Assembly (NCBI GenBank): GCA_002428965.1
Contig: DIYI01000012.1
Location: 186,001-250,000, forward strand
DNA from: Jejuia sp. UBA6058
Lineage (GTDB): Bacteria; Bacteroidota; Bacteroidia; Flavobacteriales; Flavobacteriaceae
Direction: 5' to 3'
Length of the DNA stretch: 64,000 nucleotides
The notes below the pieces were generated by a model. The model was given only the letters and a program-made list of their open reading frames with translations. It made no database searches and was not told the origin of the DNA. Below are positions 25,388 to 33,648 of this stretch, in pieces. Position numbers and translations under genes: made by a program. The number at the start of each line of letters is the position of its first letter. Position 1 is the first letter of the stretch.

Positions 25388-25774
25388 TTATTTAAAAGCA
25401 GCATCTACTGGCTCCCAAAGTTCTATCTTATTACCATCATTATCAAGTATCCAACCAAATTTTCCATATTCATATTCTTCCATCTCCCCAACTACGGTTA
25501 CACCTTCAGCTTTTAAAACCTCCAATAATTCTACTAAATTCTCCACACGATAGTTAAACATAAAATCCTTTTGAGAAGGCTCGTAATATTTGGTACTCTC
25601 AGGAAACGGACTCCATTGTGTGGAACAGTCATTCCCATTTTTATCCTTCCACCAAAAGGTACAACCGTAATCATCCGTATTAAATCCCAAATGCTTTTTA
25701 TACCAGTCCTTAGAAGCTTTTGGGTCTTTTGTTTTAAAAAACAATCCCCCTATTCCCGTAACTCGTTTTTCCAT
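25388..25774 (-). CDS. VOC-family (glyoxalase/bleomycin-resistance fold) protein
   Basis: The 128-residue protein has the VOC start TGIGGLFFKTKDPKASKDWY, a central paired beta-alpha unit, and the end GNKIELWEP containing the usual metal-site glutamate. Substrate unknown. It begins upstream of the TSUP permease with only 5 bases between them, so they are probably one transcript. Confidence 0.85.
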   Translation of the reverse strand: MEKRVTGIGGLFFKTKDPKASKDWYKKHLGFNTDDYGCTFWWKDKNGNDCSTQWSPFPESTKYYEPSQKDFMFNYRVENLVELLEVLKAEGVTVVGEMEEYEYGKFGWILDNDGNKIELWEPVDAAFK

Positions 25775-25863
25775 TGTTGTAGTTTTTATTTAGATGCCAA
25801 ATCATACTTCAACTTAGTTTAGTAGAAGCGTTCAACATACAAAAGATTATTAATTTTATTTAT

Positions 25864-25984
25864 GCGTTACCCTCGAAATCACATTATAAAGTCTTACGAA
25901 ACATAGATGCTCGGGTCGGGCTTTACATTTGTAGTTTTGGCTCGATGCAGGCCTCGCCAAAAGCTATCACTGCAATCCCTAACG
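25864..25984 (-). repeat. Interspersed GCGTTA/TAACGC repeat, copy A (long form)
   Basis: On the minus strand the element reads cgttagggattgcagtg, then gcttttggcgaggcctgc and atcgagccaaaa, then aagcccgaccc, and ends gggtaacgc. The same blocks in the same order occur at 44971-45057 and 57428-57508. This copy has about 35 extra bases before the end. The inner ttttggc and gccaaaa can pair into a stem-loop. It occupies the gene-free gap between the VOC and DUF1801 genes. Confidence 0.8.
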
Positions 25985-26004
25985 TACTTACTCAAATGCA
26001 ATTA

Positions 26005-26463
26005 TCAAGATTTCTTAATTGAATTTTCGTAAATATCTATCCATTCCTTGGCATCAATTTTCGCAGTCAACTCACCAATTAGTTCAAACGGAATATCATT
26101 CATTCGTTTAAATCGAATACAACTCTTACCCATATCTAGTTTATACTTACATCGTTTGGCATATTCGCTAACAAACCAATCGTACAGACCTTCTTTGGCA
26201 TAAATAGTCATACTATAAACAGCTATAAAGTTTTTCTGCGAAGCCAAATTCATAAACGGTAAGGGCTGTTTAGGGTCGCAGTGGTAACCATTTGGATAAA
26301 CTTCATGCGGAATAACATACCCTAGCATTCCATAATTCATACACTCAACAAAACCCTCAGGTAAATTACTTAAAATTTGCTCGCGTAGCTTTAGTATTAC
26401 TTCTTTTCTGTCTTCTGGCAGTTCCTCTAAATACAGTTCTGGTGTGGTTGCTTTTGATTGCAT
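26005..26463 (-). CDS. DUF1801-domain protein
   Basis: The 152-residue protein matches DUF1801 (YdhG-like): EELPEDRKEVILKLREQI, GFVECMNYGMLGYVIP, CDPKQPLPFMNLASQKN, and CIRFKRMNDIPFELIGEL. The structure is known for the family but the function is not. No signal peptide is present. It starts 7 bases after the DUF4199 gene and is likely co-transcribed with it. Confidence 0.82.
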   Translation of the reverse strand: MQSKATTPELYLEELPEDRKEVILKLREQILSNLPEGFVECMNYGMLGYVIPHEVYPNGYHCDPKQPLPFMNLASQKNFIAVYSMTIYAKEGLYDWFVSEYAKRCKYKLDMGKSCIRFKRMNDIPFELIGELTAKIDAKEWIDIYENSIKKS

Positions 26464-26470
26464 ATGTTGT

Positions 26471-26977
26471 TTATTTACGTTGAAGTATTAAACCTGAAAT
26501 TAAAGATATTACAAATCCAATAAGCACAACGGTAAAGAACATTAAAAAAGCCATAAATCCAGAACCTCCATAATCTTGCATTTGTTGCTCTAATTCAGCT
26601 TTTTTAATTTGAAACTCGTCTGCTGTCATAGAATCTTCCATAGTCTTTAGCATAGTTTCCAAATATTCGTCTGCAAAATCTGGATTTATAACGGTAGTGT
26701 AAATGTAATCTGCAATGGCTACACCAATACCCACTAAAACTGAAATCAGCAATCCTATGACTATTGCTTTTCCTAAAGACAAAACACCTTCGTTTACCTT
26801 ATCTCTGTAATGTTTAATTCCAAAGAAAATAAATGATAAAGATGCCACCATAGAGGCATATCCTAAAACTTCCTGGGTTGAATAACTTAGCCCTTTACCC
26901 AATAAAATAGCTCCTAGGAACAAGATTAAACCTGTAATTAAGCCATATAAACCATATTTTAAAACTGTATTTTTCAT
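26471..26977 (-). CDS. DUF4199 membrane protein
   Basis: The 168-residue protein has four hydrophobic segments and a charged loop (about 105-140) between the third and fourth, the DUF4199 layout common in Bacteroidota. The motif FFGIKHYRDKVNEG after helix 2 is typical. Role unknown. It lies 12 bases downstream of the VOC gene. Confidence 0.82.
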   Translation of the reverse strand: MKNTVLKYGLYGLITGLILFLGAILLGKGLSYSTQEVLGYASMVASLSFIFFGIKHYRDKVNEGVLSLGKAIVIGLLISVLVGIGVAIADYIYTTVINPDFADEYLETMLKTMEDSMTADEFQIKKAELEQQMQDYGGSGFMAFLMFFTVVLIGFVISLISGLILQRK

Positions 26978-26989
26978 ATCCTCTTAATT

Positions 26990-27361
26990 TTAAATATGTT
27001 GATCTATTAAAATAGTATTGCCATCAGGATCGGTTAATACCACACTTGCTGGACCTGTAGTACTCTCATCGGCTTCTTGAACCAAGGCAACATTTTCATT
27101 TTTAAGATGTTTCTGAATAGATCTAACATCGTCAAAATCATCTAGCTTTTGGGCATTTTCATCCCAACCTGGATTAAAGGTCAAAATGTTTTGTTCAAAC
27201 ATGCCTTGAAATAAGCCTACAAGTGCGTTGCCATTTTTCATAATAAGATAATTTTGCTCCAAACTTCCAGCAAAAACACTGAAACCTAAATGTTCATAAA
27301 ATGTTCTGGATTTATTAATATCCTTTACACTTAAACTAATAGAAAATGCTCCTAATTTCAT
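26990..27361 (-). CDS. VOC-family protein
   Basis: The 123-residue single-domain protein has MKLGAFSISLSVKDINKSR at the start and the C-terminal VVLTDPDGNTILIDQ. In the latter, the usual metal-ligand glutamate position is occupied by Ile-Leu-Ile-Asp, so metal binding is uncertain. It heads the short operon with DUF4199 and DUF1801 proteins and is preceded by palindromic DNA at 27436-27540. Confidence 0.83.
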   Translation of the reverse strand: MKLGAFSISLSVKDINKSRTFYEHLGFSVFAGSLEQNYLIMKNGNALVGLFQGMFEQNILTFNPGWDENAQKLDDFDDVRSIQKHLKNENVALVQEADESTTGPASVVLTDPDGNTILIDQHI

Positions 27362-27435
27362 GTGATTGTATTTTAATTTGATTTGATTAATAATTCTGAA
27401 ACAAAACTAGGAATAGGGGTAGAAACAGGACTCAT

Positions 27436-27540
27436 ACTAAAGTACCAAACCGCCAGTACTTTAGTTTAAAAGTATGAAATTATAGTATTTGGTAAGTAGT
27501 CATTCTCAATTTATTTCAGAATCTGAAACAAGTTCAGATT
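27436..27540. promoter_or_regulatory. Palindromic intergenic region before the VOC operon
   Basis: Three symmetric elements lie in the 196-base gap. actaaagtac (27436-27445) pairs with gtactttagt (27456-27465), and tttcaga-a-tctgaaa sits at 27514-27528. A hairpin aatctgaa-acaag-ttcagatt occupies 27520-27540. Operator sites for the VOC operon, or the transcript end of the LuxR-type gene, are the likely roles; no clear U-run is present. Confidence 0.4.
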
Positions 27541-27557
27541 GACATATGCAAGTATTG

Positions 27558-27983
27558 TTAAATTATTTGATAATCTTTTGCTATTTGAAGAGCCTGTGTT
27601 CTTCGTTTTGCGTTGAGCTTTACCAATAAGCTAGAAACGTGGGTTTTTATCGTACTTTCTGATAGGAATAATTTATCGGCAATTTCTTTGTTTGATAAGC
27701 CTTCTGAAATTGCTTGAAGCACTTCGTACTCTCGCGTGCTAATTTCTAGATCTTTAATTTTTTTGTGATTAATTTCATTAGCCTCTAACTTTGGTTCGTG
27801 TAAACTTTTTTTGTTGATGTAAATACCGACAATAAGAAATACAACCGCAATTATAGCTATACCAAATTCAATCTTAAGGTTTCCATAATTAATGGAATAC
27901 GCGCTTAGTTGGAACAAAAGCACCAAAGCTAGAATCAACCCTGAAAAAACGAGAATGGTTTTTTTCACGCTTAAATTTAGCAA
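27558..27983 (-). CDS. Membrane-anchored LuxR-type HTH protein
   Basis: The 141-residue protein has two membrane helices in the first 55 residues (ILVFSGLILALVLLFQLSAY and IEFGIAIIAVVFLIVGIYI). A short linker follows, then a LuxR/GerE helix-turn-helix (about 80-141: STREYEVLQAISEGLSNKEI, LSESTIKTHVSSLLVKL). It has no receiver or sensor domain, so how it is controlled is not visible. The HTH should face the cytoplasm. Its first 7 bases overlap the end of the dehydrogenase gene. Confidence 0.85.
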   Translation of the reverse strand: MLNLSVKKTILVFSGLILALVLLFQLSAYSINYGNLKIEFGIAIIAVVFLIVGIYINKKSLHEPKLEANEINHKKIKDLEISTREYEVLQAISEGLSNKEIADKLFLSESTIKTHVSSLLVKLNAKRRTQALQIAKDYQII

Positions 27984-28912
27984 AATTTAGCTTTAATTTT
28001 ATCTACTATAGTTTGTGCCAATTTGAGCTTGCTTTCAACCGTCCAACCAGCAACATGAGGTGATAGAATTACATTTTCTGCTTGAATTAAAAATTGAAAT
28101 GCTTCTGGCATATCTTGAGAAAACAGACTTTCAAAAGACTTTTTCTCATATTCCAATACATCCAATCCAGCGCCTAATACTTTGCCAGATTTTAAAGCCT
28201 CAACTAAATCTGCCGTTACCACACTTTTGCCACGAGCCGTATTTAACAACCAAAATGGTTTCTTGAATTCCTTGATGAATTCTGAATTCACCATATTTAA
28301 GGTTAATGGTGTTTGAGGCGTGTGCAAACTAACAACATCTACCCGTTCTTGAAATTCTTTAAGGGATACTTGAGCTGCATTTTCGTCACCTACATTAGCC
28401 TTTATATCATAACACAACACCTCAACATCAAAACCTTTTAGTTTTTTGGCAAATGCTTTCCCCATATTACCATAACCAATTAACCCAACGGTTCTTCCAT
28501 CTAACTCAATACCACGATTGTCTTCTCGCAGCCATTTGCCTTCTCTCACTTCTCTATCGGCTTTATTTAATTTATTGAAAAGTGACAATAGCATGCCCAA
28601 AGTGTGCTCTCCAACAGCATTTCTGTTCCCTTCAGGTGCTGAAATTAAATACACACCTTTCTTTTCGGCATAATCGCAATCAATATTTTCAAGACCTGCA
28701 CCTACTCTTCCAATAAATTTTAAGTTTGTTGCCGCGTCTAAAAATTGTTTATCGATAGTAAACCGACTTCTAATAACTAGACCATCATAATTTGAAATTT
28801 TGGCTTCTATTTCTTCCTTGTTAGAAGTATAATCTTCATGATTTTCAAAATCTAAATCATTTAGTTGATTTAGTAAGAGTTTATGGTTTGTATCTAGGTG
28901 CAGAATTTTCAT
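27977..28912 (-). CDS. D-2-hydroxyacid dehydrogenase (phosphoglycerate dehydrogenase-like)
   Basis: The 311-residue NAD-dependent enzyme has GRVGAGLENIDCDYAE, the Rossmann motif GLIGYGNMGKAFAKKLKGF, and catalytic Arg in LLNTARGKSV, Glu in GAGLDVLEYE and His in VILSPHVAGWT. It lacks the ACT domain of long SerA proteins. 3-Phosphoglycerate is the likely substrate by resemblance, but other 2-oxoacids cannot be excluded. It is followed by and overlaps the LuxR-type gene. Confidence 0.87.
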   Translation of the reverse strand: MKILHLDTNHKLLLNQLNDLDFENHEDYTSNKEEIEAKISNYDGLVIRSRFTIDKQFLDAATNLKFIGRVGAGLENIDCDYAEKKGVYLISAPEGNRNAVGEHTLGMLLSLFNKLNKADREVREGKWLREDNRGIELDGRTVGLIGYGNMGKAFAKKLKGFDVEVLCYDIKANVGDENAAQVSLKEFQERVDVVSLHTPQTPLTLNMVNSEFIKEFKKPFWLLNTARGKSVVTADLVEALKSGKVLGAGLDVLEYEKKSFESLFSQDMPEAFQFLIQAENVILSPHVAGWTVESKLKLAQTIVDKIKAKFC

Positions 28913-28933
28913 GTAGCAAATTTAAGAAGGATT

Positions 28934-28970
28934 AAAAAAACAAAACCCCAACTAAAAATAGTTAGGGTTT
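28934..28970 (-). terminator. Terminator after tRNA-Gln
   Basis: On the minus strand, aaaccctaacta and tagttggggttt (28970-28959 and 28954-28943) pair over 12 bp with one G-U, followed by tgttttttt. It ends the tRNA transcript 11 bases downstream of the tRNA. Confidence 0.8.
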
Positions 28971-28980
28971 GTAATTACAG

Positions 28981-29053
28981 TTGGCCCACTAGGGCTCGAA
29001 CCTAGACTCTTCTGGACCAAAACCAGACGTGTTGCCAGTTACACCATGGGCCA
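28981..29053 (-). tRNA. tRNA-Gln (anticodon TTG)
   Basis: Folding on the minus strand gives acceptor TGGCCCA/TGGGCCA, a D arm GTGT...ACAC, anticodon stem TCTGG/CCAGA with loop TTTTGGT (anticodon TTG), and a T arm CTAGG-TTCGAGC-CCTAG. The discriminator is A and CCA is not encoded. Confidence 0.96.
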
Positions 29054-29062
29054 ATGCGGGTG

Positions 29063-29092
29063 CAAATTTAGCACAAAGTTTTGTTTGAACAA
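29063..29092 (-). promoter_or_regulatory. Promoter of tRNA-Gln
   Basis: On the minus strand, TTG (29092-29090), 19 bases, then TAAATTTG (29070-29063) matches the Bacteroidetes consensus, 10 bases upstream of the tRNA. Confidence 0.75.
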
Positions 29093-29255
29093 GATTTTTT
29101 TTCAAAAAAACACACTCTATCCTTTTGATTGTAAAAATTCATCTAAAAAAGGTAATGTTTTGGCGCACATACCGTTTATGTTAAGGGTTACATAATATTT
29201 ATAGCTGTTTGATATTTATTGTTAAATTCGCCACAACAAACTAATACGGATATAG

Positions 29256-32200
29256 ATGATGGATTTTAACTTTAAAAAATGGAATACCATATTAGGTTGG
29301 TTCTCTTTTTTAATTGCCTTAATTACATATAGTTTAACGGTAGAACCCACTGTAAGTTTCTGGGATGCGGGCGAGTATATTTTAACATCATCAAAACTGC
29401 AAGTTGGGCATCCTCCGGGAGCACCATTGTTTCAAATGTTAGGTGCCTTTTTCTCTACATTTACCTTCGGAAATAACGAACTTATCGGGCTAATGATGAA
29501 TATGATGAGTGCTGTTGCTAGTGCTTTCACAATTCTATTCATGTTTTGGACCATAACCCTTCTGCTTAAGAAATTGGTAGAGTTTAAAAACCTAGAAAGT
29601 TCAACTAAAGAAAATATAATTTCTACAGCCAAATATCAAGCTATTTTGGGTAGTGGATTGGTAGGTAGTTTAGCTTTTACTTTTACAGATTCATTTTGGT
29701 TTAATGCTGTGGAAACCGAGGTGTATGCTATGGCTACCTTAATTATGTCATCGCTTTTTTGGTTGGCTTTACGTTGGGAACAAGATATGGATAAGCCGCG
29801 TGGTAACCGTTGGTTAATCCTAATTGCCTTTATTATTGGTTTGTCTTTTGGGGTACATTTTATGGGACTATTGACTATTCCTGTAATCGGACTTATTTAC
29901 TACTTCAAAAATTACAAAACTGTAACCGTTAAAAATTTCATCATAGCTAATGCTGTTTCCGTGGCAATTTTACTATTTGTATTTAAGCTTTTGGCTCCTA
30001 ACATTCTTAAGATTTTTAGTGTATTCGAAATCTTTTTTGTGAATAGTGTTGGGTTGCCTTTTAATTCCGGATCTATTATTGCAGTACTTTTTATAGTTGG
30101 TATTATATTTTATGCTTTACGCTATACAAGGCAAAAAAACTACGTGCATTTAAATACTGGAATTCTTTGTTTAGCCTTTGTTATTATTGGATTTTCTACA
30201 TGGTTAATGTTACCAATTCGCGCCAATGCAAATGTGGTTATTAACGAAAACAACCCTTCAAGTGCTAGAGAGCTTTTAGCCTATTATAATTTAGAGCAAT
30301 ATCCAGAAACCCATTTGTTCTACGGGCCTCAGTTTACTGATATGTATGCGTATTTAGATAAAAATAACCCCTACATTGATGATAAACCTAAATACGAAAA
30401 GGACGAAGAAAAAGGTGAATATGTCATTGTAAACGACTATAAAGACGCTAAACAAAACTATAATTCTGAGCATGCTTCTATTCTGCCCAGAATGTGGAGT
30501 AGCGAACATGCCGAAAACTATATGCGATTTACTGGTTTTTTAAATTTTAATTTAAAGCCAGAATATCAAATGGAAAACGAACTTCGTGAACTTGTGGCTG
30601 GTTTTAGAAATGAAGTGATACAAGGTAATGTAGATTATGAGGATTATCATAACTTTTTAAAGCGTTACCAAATTCGTTTAGATATTGAAAAACCAGATTT
30701 ATTAAGTAACGTTAAATACCTTTTTGAGTATCAATTAGGATACATGTATTGGCGCTATTTTATGTGGAACTTTGTTGGACGACAAGATGATATTCAAGGA
30801 AGATTAGATAATCATGGAAACTGGATAAGTGGTATTAAACCTGTAGACGAATTACATTTGGGTTACTCTCAAGATAATTTACCTTCAGATGTTAAAAATA
30901 ATAGGGGGCGAAATACGTATTACTTTTTACCTTTCATAATCGGCTTAATTGGTTTATTTTTTCTTCTAAATACTGACAGAAAACGTTTTTGGGTAATGGT
31001 AGTTTTCTTTTTATTCACTGGACTTGCCATACAAGTATACACCAATGTGCGCCCTTTTGAACCAAGAGAACGTGATTATTCTGTAGTTGGGTCTTTTTAT
31101 GTATATGCTTTATGGATAGGTATTGGTGTTTATGCCATTTTCCACGCATTAAAAGACAAACTACCAAGAGCAATAGCGGCACCTCTTATTTCAATTGCTT
31201 GTTTAATTCTTGTTCCTGGAATTTTAGCTGCCAACAACTGGGATGATCACGATCGTTCAGGCAAATATACAGCCCAAGCTATGGCTAGAAAGTATTTAGA
31301 CTCTTGTGCCGAAAATGCTATTTTATTTACAATAGGCGATAATGATACATTTGCACTCTGGTACGCCCAAGAAATTGAAGGTTATAGAACAGACGTTAGG
31401 GTTGTAAATACTAGTTTATTTCAGACCGACTGGTATATTGATCAAATGAAACGTCAAGCATATGAAAGTGATCCGATACCATCGCAATTAGAACATAAAG
31501 ATTATCAATATGGCACTAACGACTATGTACGTTTAGAACCTCTAACTCAAGATACGCTAGATATCCAAAAGGCGCTTGCATTTATTCAAAGTGATGGCCC
31601 TAAGACCAAATATAAATACCTAATGCAAGGACAGGGTTATGATATTAGCGGTATAAGAAATCAAGATTTAAATGCAAACTATTTATACACCAAAAATTTA
31701 CGCATTCCTGTAAATAAAGAAAACGCGATAAATAGTGGTTTGGTGAAACCAGAGGATGCCGGTGAAATTGTTCCTTATATTGATATTAAAATAGATGGTG
31801 GCGCTATTATGAAAAACAGATTATTGATGCTGGACGTCATTGCTAATAATGCGTGGAAAAGGCCTATTTATTTTACTGGTGGTAGCTTTGGCGATGATGA
31901 CTATATATGGATGAAAGACTACCTGCAACTAGATGGTATGTGTTACAAATTAGTGCCAATTAAAACCCCTGTAGATCGTGCTAATCCTTTTGATATGGGG
32001 CGTGTTGATTCTGATTTAATGTATGAAAAAGTGAAGAGTTGGAATTGGGGTAACAGCGGTAGCCCAGATATTTATCATGATCCCGAGACGCGGAAAAACT
32101 CCATAACCTATCGCGGTAATTTGGCACGTTTAGTAGAGCAATTAATTAATGAAGATAAATTAGAAAAGGCCGAAGAAATTGCAGATATAGCAATGACAAA

Positions 32201-32594
32201 TATGCCCGTTGAGTATTATGGATATTACACCTTATTAGAACCTTATATTAGTGCCTATTACCAAGTTGGCGCAAAAGAGAAAGCCCAAGATTTATTTTTT
32301 GAAGTAAGTAAGAAATATCAAGAAACTTTAACATACTACAGCGGTTTAACTAGAGATAACCAAGAACGCTTATTTGAAGATATTTATACCGACATTCAAC
32401 GCTACAAAGGTTTAGTTGATGTACTTATACAATTTGATGAAGAATTAGCTGAAAAAGAAGGTGATACTTTTAATAACCACCTAAGATTATTTAGATATTT
32501 TTATGGTGATGAAGAAGATGAAACTCCCGAAGCTAGGACAGATTTAGATATACCTGCTGAATCTTCTGATACTTCTATTGAACCTAATGATTAA
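29256..32594 (+). CDS. DUF2723 multi-pass membrane protein (protein O-mannosyltransferase-like)
   Basis: The 1112-residue protein has a GT-C-like N-terminal membrane half (about ten helices to residue 340 and more near 555-660). It includes VSFWDAGEYILTSSKLQVGHPPGAPLF, where the Asp and Glu after the first helix match the catalytic acid position of lipid-linked glycosyltransferases. The C-terminal soluble half (about 670-1112) has TPR-like helices. Bacteroidetes DUF2723 proteins are annotated as possible protein O-mannosyltransferases; the activity here is inferred. Two adjacent ATGs (29256, 29259) are equivalent starts. A polysaccharide deacetylase follows 11 bases on. Confidence 0.85.
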   Translation: MMDFNFKKWNTILGWFSFLIALITYSLTVEPTVSFWDAGEYILTSSKLQVGHPPGAPLFQMLGAFFSTFTFGNNELIGLMMNMMSAVASAFTILFMFWTITLLLKKLVEFKNLESSTKENIISTAKYQAILGSGLVGSLAFTFTDSFWFNAVETEVYAMATLIMSSLFWLALRWEQDMDKPRGNRWLILIAFIIGLSFGVHFMGLLTIPVIGLIYYFKNYKTVTVKNFIIANAVSVAILLFVFKLLAPNILKIFSVFEIFFVNSVGLPFNSGSIIAVLFIVGIIFYALRYTRQKNYVHLNTGILCLAFVIIGFSTWLMLPIRANANVVINENNPSSARELLAYYNLEQYPETHLFYGPQFTDMYAYLDKNNPYIDDKPKYEKDEEKGEYVIVNDYKDAKQNYNSEHASILPRMWSSEHAENYMRFTGFLNFNLKPEYQMENELRELVAGFRNEVIQGNVDYEDYHNFLKRYQIRLDIEKPDLLSNVKYLFEYQLGYMYWRYFMWNFVGRQDDIQGRLDNHGNWISGIKPVDELHLGYSQDNLPSDVKNNRGRNTYYFLPFIIGLIGLFFLLNTDRKRFWVMVVFFLFTGLAIQVYTNVRPFEPRERDYSVVGSFYVYALWIGIGVYAIFHALKDKLPRAIAAPLISIACLILVPGILAANNWDDHDRSGKYTAQAMARKYLDSCAENAILFTIGDNDTFALWYAQEIEGYRTDVRVVNTSLFQTDWYIDQMKRQAYESDPIPSQLEHKDYQYGTNDYVRLEPLTQDTLDIQKALAFIQSDGPKTKYKYLMQGQGYDISGIRNQDLNANYLYTKNLRIPVNKENAINSGLVKPEDAGEIVPYIDIKIDGGAIMKNRLLMLDVIANNAWKRPIYFTGGSFGDDDYIWMKDYLQLDGMCYKLVPIKTPVDRANPFDMGRVDSDLMYEKVKSWNWGNSGSPDIYHDPETRKNSITYRGNLARLVEQLINEDKLEKAEEIADIAMTNMPVEYYGYYTLLEPYISAYYQVGAKEKAQDLFFEVSKKYQETLTYYSGLTRDNQERLFEDIYTDIQRYKGLVDVLIQFDEELAEKEGDTFNNHLRLFRYFYGDEEDETPEARTDLDIPAESSDTSIEPND

Positions 32595-32605
32595 ATAAAT
32601 ACTAA

Positions 32606-33259
32606 ATGGCTTTAGTGCCAACTAAAACACCAAAAGTAGTTAAAGCTCTATTCCCAAAGTATATTTGGAATATAGACACTACTGAGAAGGTTATTTATTT
32701 AACATTTGATGATGGTCCAACTCCTGAAATTACAACTTGGACACTTGACATTTTAGAAAAATATAATGCAAAAGCTACATTTTTTTGCATTGGTGCTAAT
32801 GTTGAAAAATACCCAGATATTTTTACCGAAATTTTAAAAAAAGGTCATAGCATTGGCAACCACACACAACATCATTTAAAAGGTTGGAAAGCTTCAAAAG
32901 ACGTCTATTTAGAAGATATTGAAAAAGCTGAAGATGTTATGCGAAAACTGGTTCTGAATTCTAAATTTAGAATTCAGAATTTATTTAGACCTCCTTACGG
33001 CAAAATAACTTCAAAGCAAGGTAAGGCAGTTATCAATAAGGATTACAAAATAATAATGTGGGACGTATTATCTTTTGATTGGGACAATAGTGTATCAAAA
33101 CAAGATTGTGCCAATAACGTTATTTCAAAAGCAAAAGAAGGTAGTATCATCGTATTTCATGACAGCCTAAAATCCGCAACAAATATGCAATATGCTTTAC
33201 CTAAAGTTCTGGAGTATTTTAGTGAAAAAAAATACAGATTTAAAGCTCTTAAACTCTAA
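32606..33259 (+). CDS. Polysaccharide deacetylase (CE4 / NodB domain)
   Basis: The 217-residue protein has the five CE4 motifs: LTFDDGPTPE (catalytic and metal Asp), SIGNHTQHH (metal His), RPPYGK, DVLSFDW and VFHDS (catalytic His). It removes acetyl groups from N-acetylated sugars, possibly peptidoglycan or an exopolysaccharide. No clear signal peptide is present, so it may act in the cytoplasm or be exported otherwise. Its stop overlaps the convergent thioredoxin-fold gene by 4 bases. Confidence 0.9.
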   Translation: MALVPTKTPKVVKALFPKYIWNIDTTEKVIYLTFDDGPTPEITTWTLDILEKYNAKATFFCIGANVEKYPDIFTEILKKGHSIGNHTQHHLKGWKASKDVYLEDIEKAEDVMRKLVLNSKFRIQNLFRPPYGKITSKQGKAVINKDYKIIMWDVLSFDWDNSVSKQDCANNVISKAKEGSIIVFHDSLKSATNMQYALPKVLEYFSEKKYRFKALKL

Positions 33260-33552
33260 ACGTATTCTTGAATAATATCAATAAGTGTATCAGCGTCTTG
33301 CTCACCACTTTGGCGCCATTTCATCTCGCCATCCTTATAGATTATTAGCGTGGGAAGTCCTTTAACCCGCAAAGCCTCTGCAAGTTCCTGATTTTTATCT
33401 ATATCTATTTTAATTACTTTTGCTTTATCGCCAAGAGCAGCGGCAACATCTCGCATTACTGGATGCATAGTAGTAGAAAGTTCGTCTCCATCGGCATAAA
33501 AATCAAAAAGCACCGGAACATTCACATCAATAAGTTCCCCGAATTTTGACAT
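33256..33552 (-). CDS. Cysteine-free thioredoxin-fold protein
   Basis: The 98-residue protein aligns over the full thioredoxin domain: VPVLFDFYADGDELS, KVIKIDIDKNQELAEALRVK, GLPTLIIYKDGE with the cis-proline, and WRQSGEQDADTL. The WCGPC active site is replaced by ADGDELS and there is no cysteine in the protein, so it cannot do dithiol redox chemistry. A chaperone or binding role is possible. It is intact, so this is not simple decay. It converges with and overlaps the deacetylase gene by 4 bases. Confidence 0.85.
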   Translation of the reverse strand: MSKFGELIDVNVPVLFDFYADGDELSTTMHPVMRDVAAALGDKAKVIKIDIDKNQELAEALRVKGLPTLIIYKDGEMKWRQSGEQDADTLIDIIQEYV

Positions 33553-33648
33553 ATTTAAAATCTATTAATTAGAATATGAATTATTTTAAAGGCTAAAGCC
33601 TCTTATAAAAATAAGCATTTTCAACCTAAATATAACATTTACATAGAA

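Noticed and set aside
28917..28924. TAAATTTG on the minus strand just before the dehydrogenase ATG as its promoter
   Set aside because: It matches the -7 consensus, but lies only 4 bases from the ATG and its nearest TTTG is 16 bases away instead of 19-21.
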